A stretch of 64,000 bases of DNA from Sphingomonas citri (GTDB lineage: Bacteria; Pseudomonadota; Alphaproteobacteria; Sphingomonadales; Sphingomonadaceae), in the NCBI RefSeq assembly GCF_019429485.1, contig NZ_JAHXZN010000010.1, positions 1 through 64,000 on the forward strand, in the 5' to 3' direction. Within the stretch, counting starts at the first letter, position 1; each line of letters opens with the position of its first letter. Shown here one piece after another: positions 35,647 to 48,104 of the stretch. The translations under genes and the position numbers were made by a program. The notes under the pieces are model-generated. The model saw only the letters and a list, made by a program, of their open reading frames with translations, was not told the origin of the DNA and made no database searches.

Positions 35647-37161
35647 TCACAGACACGCCTCCAGATACGCCTGGTCGAAGCCGAACTGCTTGGCCTTGTC
35701 GAACGTGTAGGGCCGCAGCCCCATCGAGCGATACTCGCCGATGATCTTGCCGTCGGCGCTCTCGTCGAGATACTCGAACTTGAAGAGCTCCTGCGTCACT
35801 ATCACCGGGCCCTCCATCCCGATCACCTCGGTGATGTTGGTGACGCGGCGCGAGCCGTCGCGCAGGCGCTTGACCTGGATGATCATGTCGACCGAGTCGG
35901 CGATCTGGCGGCTGATCGCCTCCTTGGGCACCTTGATGTCCGACATCATCACCATGTTCTCCATGCGCGCCAGCGCCTCGCGCGGGCTGTTGGAGTGGAG
36001 CGTGCACATCGACCCGTCGTGGCCGGTGTTCATCGCGGCGAGCATGTCGAAACACTCGCTGCCGCGGATCTCGCCCAGGATGATGCGGTCGGGGCGCATG
36101 CGCAGCGCGTTCTTGACGAGGTCGCGGATCGAGATCTCGCCCTGGCCCTCGAGGTTGGCGGGGCGCGTCTCGAGCGGCAGCCAGTGGGGCTGCTGGAGCC
36201 GCAGCTCGGCGGCGTCCTCGATCGTCAGCACGCGCTCGCCCGGGTCGATCATCTTCGACAAGGCATTGAGCATCGTCGTCTTGCCCGAGCCGGTGCCGCC
36301 CGAGATCACGACGTTGAAGCGGCACGCGCCGGCGATCTTGAGCGCGGTCGCCATCTTCTGCGACATGCTGCCGAAGCCAGCCATCATGTCGAGCGTGATC
36401 GGCTTGGCGGAGAACTTGCGGATCGAGATGGCGGTGCCGCGCAGCGAGAGCGGCGGCACGATCACGTTGACGCGGCTGCCGTCCTTGAGGCGCGCGTCGG
36501 CGAGCGGCGTGGTCTGGTCGACGCGGCGGCCCACCGAGTTGCAGATGCGCTGCGCGATCTGAAACAGATGCTCCTCGTCGCGGAACTGGATGTTGGCCAG
36601 CTCGAGCTTGCCCTTGCGCTCGACGAAGGTCTGGTCGGGACCGTTGACCATGATGTCGCTGATGTCGGCGTCGGCGAGCAGCTCCTCGAGCGGCCCGAGA
36701 CCGAGCAGCTCGTCGACCAGCACCTTCTCCAGCGCGAACTGCTCGCGGCGGTTGAGCGTCAGCTTGAGCTCGGCGAGCACCTCGCCGATGATCGGCCGGA
36801 ATTCCTCGGCCAGCTCGTCCTTGCCGAGCGTCGCGGCGGCCTCCGGGTCGACTCGCTCGAGCAGGCGCGGCAGCACCTGTTCCTTGATGCGGTGGATCGA
36901 GGCCTCGAAGCCCTCCATCCGGCTCGCGCCGGCGTCGCCGCTGGCGTTCTGCCGGTCGGCGAGTCGCTGCATCGCGTCGACGGTGCCCTGCGGTACCAGC
37001 GACGGATCGCCCTCGCCGGGCAGTGCCAGCGCCTCGGTGGCGGGGAACGGCTCGGGCTCGGGGCGCGCGAGCGGGTTGGCCTGCATCGGGCGCGCCACGC
37101 CGAAGCCGCCGCGTGCGCCTGTCGTTCCCATCCCGCCGTTGCGGCGTCCGAACGCGTTCAT
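35647..37161 (-). CDS. cpaF: CpaF-type pilus/secretion ATPase
   Basis: About 504-residue hexameric ATPase of the type II/IV secretion superfamily that powers Flp/Tad pilus assembly. An all-helical N-domain precedes motifs DISDIMVNGPDQTFVERKG, Walker A GGTGSGKTTMLNAL, the Asp box TIEDAAELRLQQPH, Walker B RPDRIILGEIRGSE and the His box CTLHSNSPREAL. The C-terminus ends YLEACL. Start uncertain: I chose ATG 37161 (MNAFGRRNGG) on family style; ATG 37173 or TTG 37206 are alternatives. No other tad/cpa genes lie in the window. Confidence 0.93.
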   Translation of the reverse strand: MNAFGRRNGGMGTTGARGGFGVARPMQANPLARPEPEPFPATEALALPGEGDPSLVPQGTVDAMQRLADRQNASGDAGASRMEGFEASIHRIKEQVLPRLLERVDPEAAATLGKDELAEEFRPIIGEVLAELKLTLNRREQFALEKVLVDELLGLGPLEELLADADISDIMVNGPDQTFVERKGKLELANIQFRDEEHLFQIAQRICNSVGRRVDQTTPLADARLKDGSRVNVIVPPLSLRGTAISIRKFSAKPITLDMMAGFGSMSQKMATALKIAGACRFNVVISGGTGSGKTTMLNALSKMIDPGERVLTIEDAAELRLQQPHWLPLETRPANLEGQGEISIRDLVKNALRMRPDRIILGEIRGSECFDMLAAMNTGHDGSMCTLHSNSPREALARMENMVMMSDIKVPKEAISRQIADSVDMIIQVKRLRDGSRRVTNITEVIGMEGPVIVTQELFKFEYLDESADGKIIGEYRSMGLRPYTFDKAKQFGFDQAYLEACL

Positions 37162-37259
37162 CGACCCGGTCATCCTCGAAAGTCCGGGGATCGAGCTAAG
37201 CGACAAGCCTTTATAATCGCCTAACCACGGCCACGACCGGCGCCGGCCGAGCGTGGCCG

Positions 37260-37467
37260 TATCCCGGCGCAGGCCGGGGCCCAGTCAGAAATACCATCCC
37301 GGCGCGTGACGGTCCGATATGGAAGCATGCGGCTCCTCACGTCGCGCTACTGCCAAGCGCGAGGCTCGTTCCGCGCTACTGAGCGTACCTGGCAGGCCGT
37401 GCCGCCGTTCACGCACGAGCCACTGCGTTCGCGTACCCATGGATCCCGGCTCGAGGCCGGGATGAGG
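37260..37467. repeat. two separate REP palindromes E and F in a 370-base gap
   Basis: 37260-37285 reads TATCCCGGCGCAGGCCGGGG then CCCAG; 37439-37467 reads ATGGATCCCGGCTCGAGGCC then GGGATGAGG. They are two single palindromes about 150 bases apart, further than the 40-50 bases usual for paired copies here, with an unrelated sequence between. The rest of the gap between cpaF and the Ada-like gene (37162-37530) shows no gene. Confidence 0.75.
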
Positions 37468-37530
37468 AGGAGGGAGCGGCGCGGCAGACAACCTAGCTGG
37501 AGGTCCTGCTCGCAGGAGTACGAGGATGGG

Positions 37531-38409
37531 TCAGGCGTCCGCCCGCGCCGCCGCCCGCACCGCCGCGAGGAACAACGCCCGCCGCTGTGTCTCCGGCAGC
37601 GCGGCGTCGAGCGGCACCGCTGCTGCTCCGACCCAGCGCAGCATGCGCGACCGCTCGCCGGCGTCGGCCTCCACCAGCGTCGCCGCCGGCAGCAGCGCCG
37701 CGAGGGCCTCCACCCCCTCATCGAGCGAGACAAGACACAGCCCGCGCCCGGTCAGCGCCACCAGCAGCGCGCCGAGCGGCGTCGGCACCTCACACCAGGC
37801 GACTCGCTCGCCCGCACCCCCGCTCGCCCACGCGGCAGGCGTCATGCCGAGTGCGGCGGCGTCGGCGTAGAAGCGGCTCGGCGCGGCATAGCCAGCGGCG
37901 TAGATCGCGGCGGTGACGTTGCGCTCGGCGCGAAGCGCCGCGGCGGCGCGCGCCGCGCGACGGTCACGGGCGTAGGCGGCGGGGGAGAGGCCGGTAGCGC
38001 GCGTGAACAAGCGCTGAAAGTGATGCGGCGCGTAGCCGACCGACGCGGCGAGGGCCGCGAGCGACAGGGAACCTTCGTCATCGTCGAGCAACGTGAGCGC
38101 ACGCCTCACCGCGGTCGCGTCGCGCGTGACGTCGTCGGGCAGGCAGCGGCGGCAGGCGCGATACCCTGCCGCGCGCGCGGCGGCACCGTCGGCCAGGAAG
38201 CCGACGTGCTCGCGTCGCGGCCGCCGCGCCGCGCAGCTCGGCCGGCAATAGATGCGGGTCGAGCTGACGGTGACGACGAAGCGGCCGTCATAGGCTCGGT
38301 CGCGGCTGACGAAGGCGGCCCAGGCGGCGTCGGGGTCGATGGGGGCGGAGGGGGCGAGTATGGTGCCTGAGATGGCAACGGGATCCGCGTGGTCGACGCC
38401 ATGCGCCAC
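37531..38409 (-). CDS. Ada-like regulator lacking the methyltransferase active-site domain
   Basis: About 292 residues. The N-terminal Ada zinc domain (WAAFVSRDRAYDGRFVVTVS, IYCRPSC, YRACRRCLPD; four Cys) accepts methyl groups from DNA phosphotriesters in Ada. An AraC-type helix-turn-helix follows (LAALAASVGYAPHHFQRLFT, VTAAIYAAGY). It then enters the ribonuclease-like part of the O6-alkylguanine transferase (PLGALLVALTGRGLCLVSLD) but stops (LPETQRRALFLAAVRAAARADA) before the catalytic PCHRV domain, which is absent from the following sequence in any frame I read. It could still act as a methylation sensor. Start uncertain: GTG 38409 avoids a REPIN that would otherwise be translated. Confidence 0.75.
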   Translation of the reverse strand: MAHGVDHADPVAISGTILAPSAPIDPDAAWAAFVSRDRAYDGRFVVTVSSTRIYCRPSCAARRPRREHVGFLADGAAARAAGYRACRRCLPDDVTRDATAVRRALTLLDDDEGSLSLAALAASVGYAPHHFQRLFTRATGLSPAAYARDRRAARAAAALRAERNVTAAIYAAGYAAPSRFYADAAALGMTPAAWASGGAGERVAWCEVPTPLGALLVALTGRGLCLVSLDEGVEALAALLPAATLVEADAGERSRMLRWVGAAAVPLDAALPETQRRALFLAAVRAAARADA

Positions 38410-38418
38410 CCATCCCCC

Positions 38419-38513
38419 GTCATACCGGACTTTGTCCGGGATCCACCGTGCCGCATACGCGTCGGCGGCGGGGTGCGCGGATGCGTGGATCCCGGACCCA
38501 GTCCGGGATGACG
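38419..38513. repeat. REPIN-like inverted palindrome pair G
   Basis: GTCATACCGGACTTTGTCCG then GGATCCACCGTGCCGC at the left faces GTGGATCCCGGACCCAGTCC then GGGATGACGG at the right. It is the best-preserved copy of the CCGGACnnnGTCCGG subfamily here. It abuts the probable start of the Ada-like gene on the minus strand and could influence its transcription or translation. Confidence 0.88.
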
Positions 38514-38837
38514 GAAGGGCGTGAGGGAGGGGCGCCGTGTCAGTCATCGGCCATCTCGCTTGCCTCGGCGTCGCGGCGGCCTCTGTACGTATCGGCTCGC
38601 GACCATCATCCATCGCCTATACGCCACCGCCTCCCTCACCGCATCCCACGGCTTGCGCCCGAACCTTCCCGCCGCCGCGCACACCGTTGATCACGTTCAA
38701 CACCGCGCCCGAGCGCTCCGGTTGCATCCCCGGCAACCCTTTGCTACGCGCGCCGCTACCCAAGCGAAGGCGCCGCCGCGCGCCACCCGGTCGCATGGGT
38801 TCGACACCCTTGGGTTTATGCGAGGAAAGTGGATCGC
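38514..38837. other. upstream region of the ATP synthase operon
   Basis: About 324 bases without a convincing gene on either strand; the frames present lack the usual third-position bias. The strong F1 operon promoter must lie here or upstream of it, but I could not find a clear -35/-10 pair. GAGGAAA (38822-38828) is the probable ribosome binding site of atpH. Confidence 0.5.
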
Positions 38838-40941
<2,104 letters not shown>

Positions 40942-40961
40942 TCGCTGACACACGCATGACC

Positions 40962-41031
40962 GTCACCCCGGCGCAGGCCGGGGTCCAGTCCGACGGTGGA
41001 AACTGGATCCCGGCCTTCGCCGGGATGACGG
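40962..41031. repeat. REPIN-like inverted palindrome pair H inside the atp operon
   Basis: GTCACCCCGGCGCAGGCCGG then GGTCCAG at the left and CTGGATCCCGGCCTTCGCCG then GGATGAC at the right form a compact pair with only ~12 bases between. It lies between atpA and atpG, so in the polycistronic message it would fold into a strong hairpin and could alter subunit stoichiometry or mRNA stability. Confidence 0.9.
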
Positions 41032-41043
41032 CAAGAGGATAGA

Positions 41044-43513
<2,470 letters not shown>

Positions 43514-43550
43514 TCGACTCGGGGTCGGTGCCCGGCTACTCTAGGGTGGT

Positions 43551-43994
43551 ATGGGCATCGACACGCTCTCGATCGCGAAGGATCTGCGCGCGGCGGCGCT
43601 GCCGCAGGACCAGGCCGAGGCCATCGCCGCCGCGATTGGCCGTGCGACGAGCGAGGGCGCGGCGACGAAGAGTGATCTGGATCGTCTGGGTGAGCGGATC
43701 GACGCGCGATTCGAGCAGGAGGCCGCCAGGATCGACGCCCGGTTCGATCGAAAGGCGGCCAGGGTCGACGCGCGGTTCGTTCAGGTCGATGCTCGCTTCG
43801 ATCAGATCGAGGCGCGACTCGAAGAGGCAGACGTCAAGGTCGACGCCCGCTTCGCTCAGTTCGCCACCGATCTCCGTCTGGTCGAGGAGCGTATGTCTGC
43901 CCGGATCGAAGCGGCGAAGACGCAGCTGCTGACCTGGCTCGTCGGCGCGATCTTCACCGCCACCGGCGTGCTGATCGCGGTACTGAAGCTGTGA
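43551..43994 (+). CDS. coiled-coil membrane-anchored protein inserted between atpD and atpC
   Basis: 147 residues. The N-terminal part ([20 protein letters not shown]) resembles proteins of the DUF1640/CCDC90 style. A long coiled coil (about 38-122) follows with the block DARF at 51, 62, 73, 80 and 98, i.e. steps of 11, 11, 7 and 18. A C-terminal hydrophobic helix (about 127-146; [20 protein letters not shown]) anchors it in a membrane with the coil on one side. ATG 43551 is supported by strong coding bias. It sits 37 bases after atpD and 85 before atpC, on the same strand, so is co-transcribed with ATP synthase. A role near the enzyme or membrane is possible but unproven. Confidence 0.8.
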   Translation: MGIDTLSIAKDLRAAALPQDQAEAIAAAIGRATSEGAATKSDLDRLGERIDARFEQEAARIDARFDRKAARVDARFVQVDARFDQIEARLEEADVKVDARFAQFATDLRLVEERMSARIEAAKTQLLTWLVGAIFTATGVLIAVLKL

Positions 43995-44079
43995 TCGACT
44001 AGTCCCGCGTCGGCGCCCGTGCGATGTCGCGCGCACGCCTCGGCCTCAATCCTTCCACGCCGTTCAGGATATCGGACCC

Positions 44080-44331
44080 ATGCTGCACTTCGAACTCGTC
44101 ACTCCCGAACGCCTCGTCCGCTCCGACGAGGTGCATATGGTCACGGTGCCCGGCACCGACGGCGACTTCGCCGTGCTCGAGGGGCACGCGCCCTTCATGT
44201 CGACGATCCGCGACGGCGAGGTGCTGGTGCAGAAGGCGCCCGGCGCCGCGCCCGAGTCGATCGCGATCCGCGGCGGCTTCGCCGAGGTCAACGCCAAGGG
44301 GCTGACAGTGCTGGCCGAACACGCCGGCTGA
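44080..44331 (+). CDS. atpC: ATP synthase F1 epsilon subunit, short form
   Basis: 83 residues: only the N-terminal beta-sandwich ([60 protein letters not shown]). The C-terminal helical hairpin that inhibits ATPase activity in E. coli is absent, as in other sphingomonad and some alphaproteobacterial enzymes, where the zeta subunit can take over inhibition. ATG 44080 begins a normal N-terminus. Last gene of the operon; convergent priA ends 19 bases on. Confidence 0.95.
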   Translation: MLHFELVTPERLVRSDEVHMVTVPGTDGDFAVLEGHAPFMSTIRDGEVLVQKAPGAAPESIAIRGGFAEVNAKGLTVLAEHAG

Positions 44332-44350
44332 GGCCGCTCGAGCTCGCGCA

Positions 44351-46522
44351 TCAGAGGAAGCTGTACGGGTCGACATCGACCGCGACCCGCACCTTCACCG
44401 GCCAGTCGAGCGCGCCGAGCCAGTCGCGGATCACGTCCTGCACGTCGAGCGCGCGCCGCGCATGGACCAGCAGGCGGAAGCGGTGGCGCCCGCGCAGCAT
44501 CGCCAGCGGCGCCGGGGCGGGGCCGTACACCGCCATCCCCTCCACCTCGGGCGCGTGCCGCCCGATCAGCCGCGCCACCTCATGCGCGGCGGCCTGTTCC
44601 TCGCTCGACACGATGATCGCGGCATAGCGGCCGTACGGCGGCGCCCCCGCGTCCTGCCGCGCCTCGGTCTCGGCGGCGTAGAAGGCGTCGGCGTCGCCCG
44701 TCACAAGTGCCTGCATCACCTGCGCCTTGGGGCTGTGCGTCTGGATGAACACCTGCCCCTTCTTGGCACCGCGACCGGCGCGTCCGGAGACCTGGCGGAT
44801 CTGCTGGAAGGTGCGTTCGGCCGCGCGCAGGTCGCCGCCGTCGAGCCCGAGGTCGGCGTCGACCACCCCGACCAACGTCAGGTTGGGGAAATGATAGCCC
44901 TTGGTCACCAGCTGTGTGCCGACGACGATGTCGATCGCGCCTTCCTCCATCCGCGCGACGAACTCGGCGGCCTTGGCGGGTGACCAGATCGTGTCCGACG
45001 TCACCACCGCGGCGCGCGCCTCGGGGAACAGCGCCGCGACCTCGTCCGCGATCCGCTCTACCCCGGGGCCGCAGGCGACCAACGTGTCCTCGTTGCCGCA
45101 CTCGGGGCAGAGCCGCGGCACCGGCTCGACATGACCGCAATGGTGACAGGCGAGCCGGCGCGTCAGCCGGTGCTCGACCATCCAGGCGGTGCAGTTCGGG
45201 CATTGGAAGCGGTGCCCGCAGGTGCGGCACAAGGTCAGCGGCGCGTAGCCGCGCCGGTTGAGGAACAGCAGCGACTGTTCGCCGCGTGCGAGCGTGTCTC
45301 GGAGCGCCTCCACCAGCCGCGGGCTGAGCCAGCGGCCGCGCTCGGGCGGCTCCTCGATCAGGTCGATCGCGTCGATCGCGGGCATCTCGGCGACGCCGTA
45401 GCGGCCCGGCAGCTTGACTTCGGCATAGGTGCCGAGCGCGACCTGATGGCGCGTCTCGATCGCGGGCGTGGCGGAGGCGAGGATCACCGGACAGCGTTCG
45501 AACAGCCCGCGCATCACCGCCACGTCGCGCGCGTGGTAATGGACGCCGTCCTCCTGCTTGAAGCTGGTCTCGTGCGCCTCGTCGACCACGATCAGCCCGA
45601 GCTCGGCATAGGGTAGGAACAGGGCCGAGCGCGCCCCCACCGTCACCTTGGCCTCGCCGCTCGCCACCGCGCGCCAGGCGCGCCGCCGCTGGGTCGCGCG
45701 CAGCCCCGAGTGCCACGCCACCGGCTCGCAGCCGAAGCGGTCGTGGAAGCGCTTGAGGAAGGGCTCGGTAAGGGCAATCTCGGGGAGCAGCACCAGCACT
45801 TGCCGGCCCACGCGCAGCGCCGCCGCGACCGCCTCGAAATAGACCTCGGTCTTGCCCGACCCGGTGACGCCGTCGAGCAGGATCGGCTGGAACGCGGCGG
45901 CCGCGACCGCGCCGACCAAGGTCCCCGCCGCCTCGCTCTGCTCCGGCGAGAGTGCGGGCGGTGCGTGGTCGGCGTCGGGGACAGGGTAGGGGCTGTCGAT
46001 CCCGACCTCGATCGGCTCGATCGCGCCGCTCTTGACCAGCCCGCGGATCACCGCGTCGCTCACCTCGGCGATCGTCGCCAGCTCGCGGATCAATCCCTGG
46101 CGCTCGCCGATCCGCTCCAGCGCCTGTGCGCGCTGCGGGGTGAGCCGGTCGGGCACCGCGCCGGTGGCGCGATATTCGACCGCGGAGCGCGCGCCGTCCA
46201 GCGCCGCGCTCGACGACAGCGTCATCCGCGCCACCGCCGCCGGTGGCGCGAGATAATAGTCCGCGGTCCACTCGATCAGCCGGCGCAGCGGCGCGCGCAG
46301 CGGCGGCACGTCCGCCACCGCGAGCAGGTTGCGCAGGCGATTGTCGCCGACCTCGGCGTCGGACGGCATCCGCTCGGGCTCCCACACCACGCCGAGCAGC
46401 TGGCGCGGCCCGAGCGGCGCGACCACGATCGAGCCCGGCTCGACCGCCAGCTCGCGCGGCACGCGATAGTCGAGCGGACCGAGCGCGGAGTTGAGGACGA
46501 GGACGCGCGCGCGGGAGGACAT
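44351..46522 (-). CDS. priA: primosomal replication restart helicase PriA
   Basis: 723-residue superfamily 2 DNA helicase that reloads the replisome at repaired forks. N-terminal 3'-end-binding domain (LDYRVPRELAVEPGSIVVAP). Walker [22 protein letters not shown] box VVDEAHETSFKQ. Eight zinc-binding Cys in the CRTCGHRFQCPNC and CHHCGHVEPVPRLCPECG segments. Later motifs: VVGTQLVTKGYHFP and QVSGRAGRG. I start at ATG 46522 (MSSRARVLVLNS); ATG 46531 adds three residues. Much longer in-frame extensions are not PriA-like. Convergent with the atp operon. Confidence 0.96.
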   Translation of the reverse strand: MSSRARVLVLNSALGPLDYRVPRELAVEPGSIVVAPLGPRQLLGVVWEPERMPSDAEVGDNRLRNLLAVADVPPLRAPLRRLIEWTADYYLAPPAAVARMTLSSSAALDGARSAVEYRATGAVPDRLTPQRAQALERIGERQGLIRELATIAEVSDAVIRGLVKSGAIEPIEVGIDSPYPVPDADHAPPALSPEQSEAAGTLVGAVAAAAFQPILLDGVTGSGKTEVYFEAVAAALRVGRQVLVLLPEIALTEPFLKRFHDRFGCEPVAWHSGLRATQRRRAWRAVASGEAKVTVGARSALFLPYAELGLIVVDEAHETSFKQEDGVHYHARDVAVMRGLFERCPVILASATPAIETRHQVALGTYAEVKLPGRYGVAEMPAIDAIDLIEEPPERGRWLSPRLVEALRDTLARGEQSLLFLNRRGYAPLTLCRTCGHRFQCPNCTAWMVEHRLTRRLACHHCGHVEPVPRLCPECGNEDTLVACGPGVERIADEVAALFPEARAAVVTSDTIWSPAKAAEFVARMEEGAIDIVVGTQLVTKGYHFPNLTLVGVVDADLGLDGGDLRAAERTFQQIRQVSGRAGRGAKKGQVFIQTHSPKAQVMQALVTGDADAFYAAETEARQDAGAPPYGRYAAIIVSSEEQAAAHEVARLIGRHAPEVEGMAVYGPAPAPLAMLRGRHRFRLLVHARRALDVQDVIRDWLGALDWPVKVRVAVDVDPYSFL

Positions 46523-46609
46523 GCGCGCCATATGGGGCAGGGCGGAGTCGGCGGGAAGAGCGGTGTGCGACGGGTGGAACCGCCGCCCGCGGGCGGAGCT
46601 TAGGCCAGC

Positions 46610-47188
46610 ATGGCGCGCGACGATCACGAAGGGGGAGCGGAAACCGGTGTCGCGCTGATCGTCACGCGCGTGCTCGCCAAGGGAGCGGAGGACGATTTTC
46701 GCGCCTGGTCCGAGCGGGTCGATCGCAGCGCCGCGGCGGCACGGGGGCATCGTGGTGGACTGCGACTGGAGCAGACCGGCGGGCTCTTCCACACGCTCCA
46801 GCGGTTCACCTCGCATGAGTCGCTGGAGGCTTGGCGGCGCTCGAGTGACTATGCGCGGCTGATGCGCGAGGGTGACCGCTTCTCCACGCCGCGTATCCAG
46901 GAGGTGGCAGGCGCTCCCGCTGTGGCACGGCTGCCGAGCGACGGCGACGGGCCCAAGTGGAAGCTCTTCCTGATGAGCTGGCTCGGCGTGCTGCCGCTGG
47001 TTCTGCTGTTCAACGGCTTGATCCAGCTGCTGCCGCTGCAGCCGCCCTGGTACCTGCGCGCGCTGCTACAATCCTGCTTCCTCGTCGCGCTGATGACGTG
47101 GCTGGTCCGCCCCGCCCTGGCGCGGCGGCTCAAGCCCTGGGCGATGCGTGACAGCGACGGTGACGCGCGCGTCACGAGCGACGACTGA
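46610..47188 (+). CDS. ABM-domain protein with two C-terminal TM helices
   Basis: 192 residues. The N-terminal ferredoxin-like antibiotic biosynthesis monooxygenase (ABM) domain (about 10-100) includes VALIVTRVLAKGAEDDFRAW, GLRLEQTGGLFHTLQRFTSH and WRRSSDYARLM. Two hydrophobic helices follow (about 122-145, LMSWLGVLPLVLLFNGLIQL; and 150-168). Such ABM-plus-TM proteins are widespread and uncharacterised; catalytic activity is uncertain. ATG 46610 fits, and it is divergent from priA. The 145-base gap downstream shows nothing recognisable. Confidence 0.8.
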   Translation: MARDDHEGGAETGVALIVTRVLAKGAEDDFRAWSERVDRSAAAARGHRGGLRLEQTGGLFHTLQRFTSHESLEAWRRSSDYARLMREGDRFSTPRIQEVAGAPAVARLPSDGDGPKWKLFLMSWLGVLPLVLLFNGLIQLLPLQPPWYLRALLQSCFLVALMTWLVRPALARRLKPWAMRDSDGDARVTSDD

Positions 47189-47333
47189 GGTGCCGTCGTG
47201 AGTCGCGTCGCGTTAGGAGGCGGGCCGGGACAGAGCGCGTGAGGCGACGGTCCTACCGCCCCTGGACCGTCCGAGCGATAGGACTATCTGCGCGAAGGGC
47301 ATTCGTCGCGCTCGACCGCCATAGGAGATCGGA

Positions 47334-48086
47334 ATGACAGGGAAGACCGCGATCGTGACGGGGGCTACCTCGGGTATCGGCGCCGCCACCGCGCGCGCAC
47401 TGGTGGGCGCGGGCTGGCAGGTGATCGCGACCGGGCGCCGCGGCGACCGGCTCGACGCGCTTCGGGCCGAGCTCGGCGACGTGCTGCTCCCCACGGTGTT
47501 CGACGTGCGCGACGAGGGCGCGGTCGCTTCGGCGCTGGACGCGCTGCCCGAGCGCTTCCGCGGCATCGACCTGCTCGTCAACAATGCCGGGCTCGCACTG
47601 GGAACCGGCCCCGCGCAGCACGCCGATCTGGCGCAGTGGAAGACGATGATCGACACCAACGTCACCGCGCTGGTGGCAATCACGCACCGGCTGTTGCCGG
47701 GCCTGATCGAGCGCAAGGGCGCGATCATCAATCTCGGCTCCGTCGCAGGAAGCTACCCCTATCCGGGCGGCAACGTGTACGGCGGCACCAAGGCCTTCGT
47801 GCAGCAGCTCACACTGATGCTGCGGTCGGACCTGCACGGTACCGGCGTTCGGGTCAGCGCGATCGATCCCGGCATGGTCGAGACCGAGTTCACTCTCGTG
47901 CGCACCGGGGGTAACCAGGCCGCTTCCGACACGCTCTACGCCGGCGCCGAGCCGATGACCGCCGAGGACATCGCCGCGACGGTGCTGTGGATCGCGACGC
48001 TGCCGCCGCATCTCAACGTCAACCGGCTCGAGCTCATGCCGGTGAGCCAGTCCTTCGCCGGTTTCCAGGTGGCCCGCAGCGGCTGA
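47334..48086 (+). CDS. NADP-dependent SDR oxidoreductase (YdfG-like)
   Basis: 250-residue short-chain dehydrogenase. Cofactor motif TGATSGIGAATARAL; Arg in ATGRRGDRL suggests NADP(H); NNAG in LLVNNAGLALG; catalytic Ser in INLGSVAGSYPYPG and Tyr-x3-Lys in VYGGTKAF; IDPGMVETEF afterwards. The overall sequence is closest in style to YdfG-type 3-hydroxy acid/serine dehydrogenases (NRLELMPVSQSFAGFQVAR end). Cytoplasmic; AGGAGATC precedes the ATG. Monocistronic. Confidence 0.9.
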   Translation: MTGKTAIVTGATSGIGAATARALVGAGWQVIATGRRGDRLDALRAELGDVLLPTVFDVRDEGAVASALDALPERFRGIDLLVNNAGLALGTGPAQHADLAQWKTMIDTNVTALVAITHRLLPGLIERKGAIINLGSVAGSYPYPGGNVYGGTKAFVQQLTLMLRSDLHGTGVRVSAIDPGMVETEFTLVRTGGNQAASDTLYAGAEPMTAEDIAATVLWIATLPPHLNVNRLELMPVSQSFAGFQVARSG

Positions 48087-48104
48087 TCGCCGTCGCGAGC
48101 GCCG

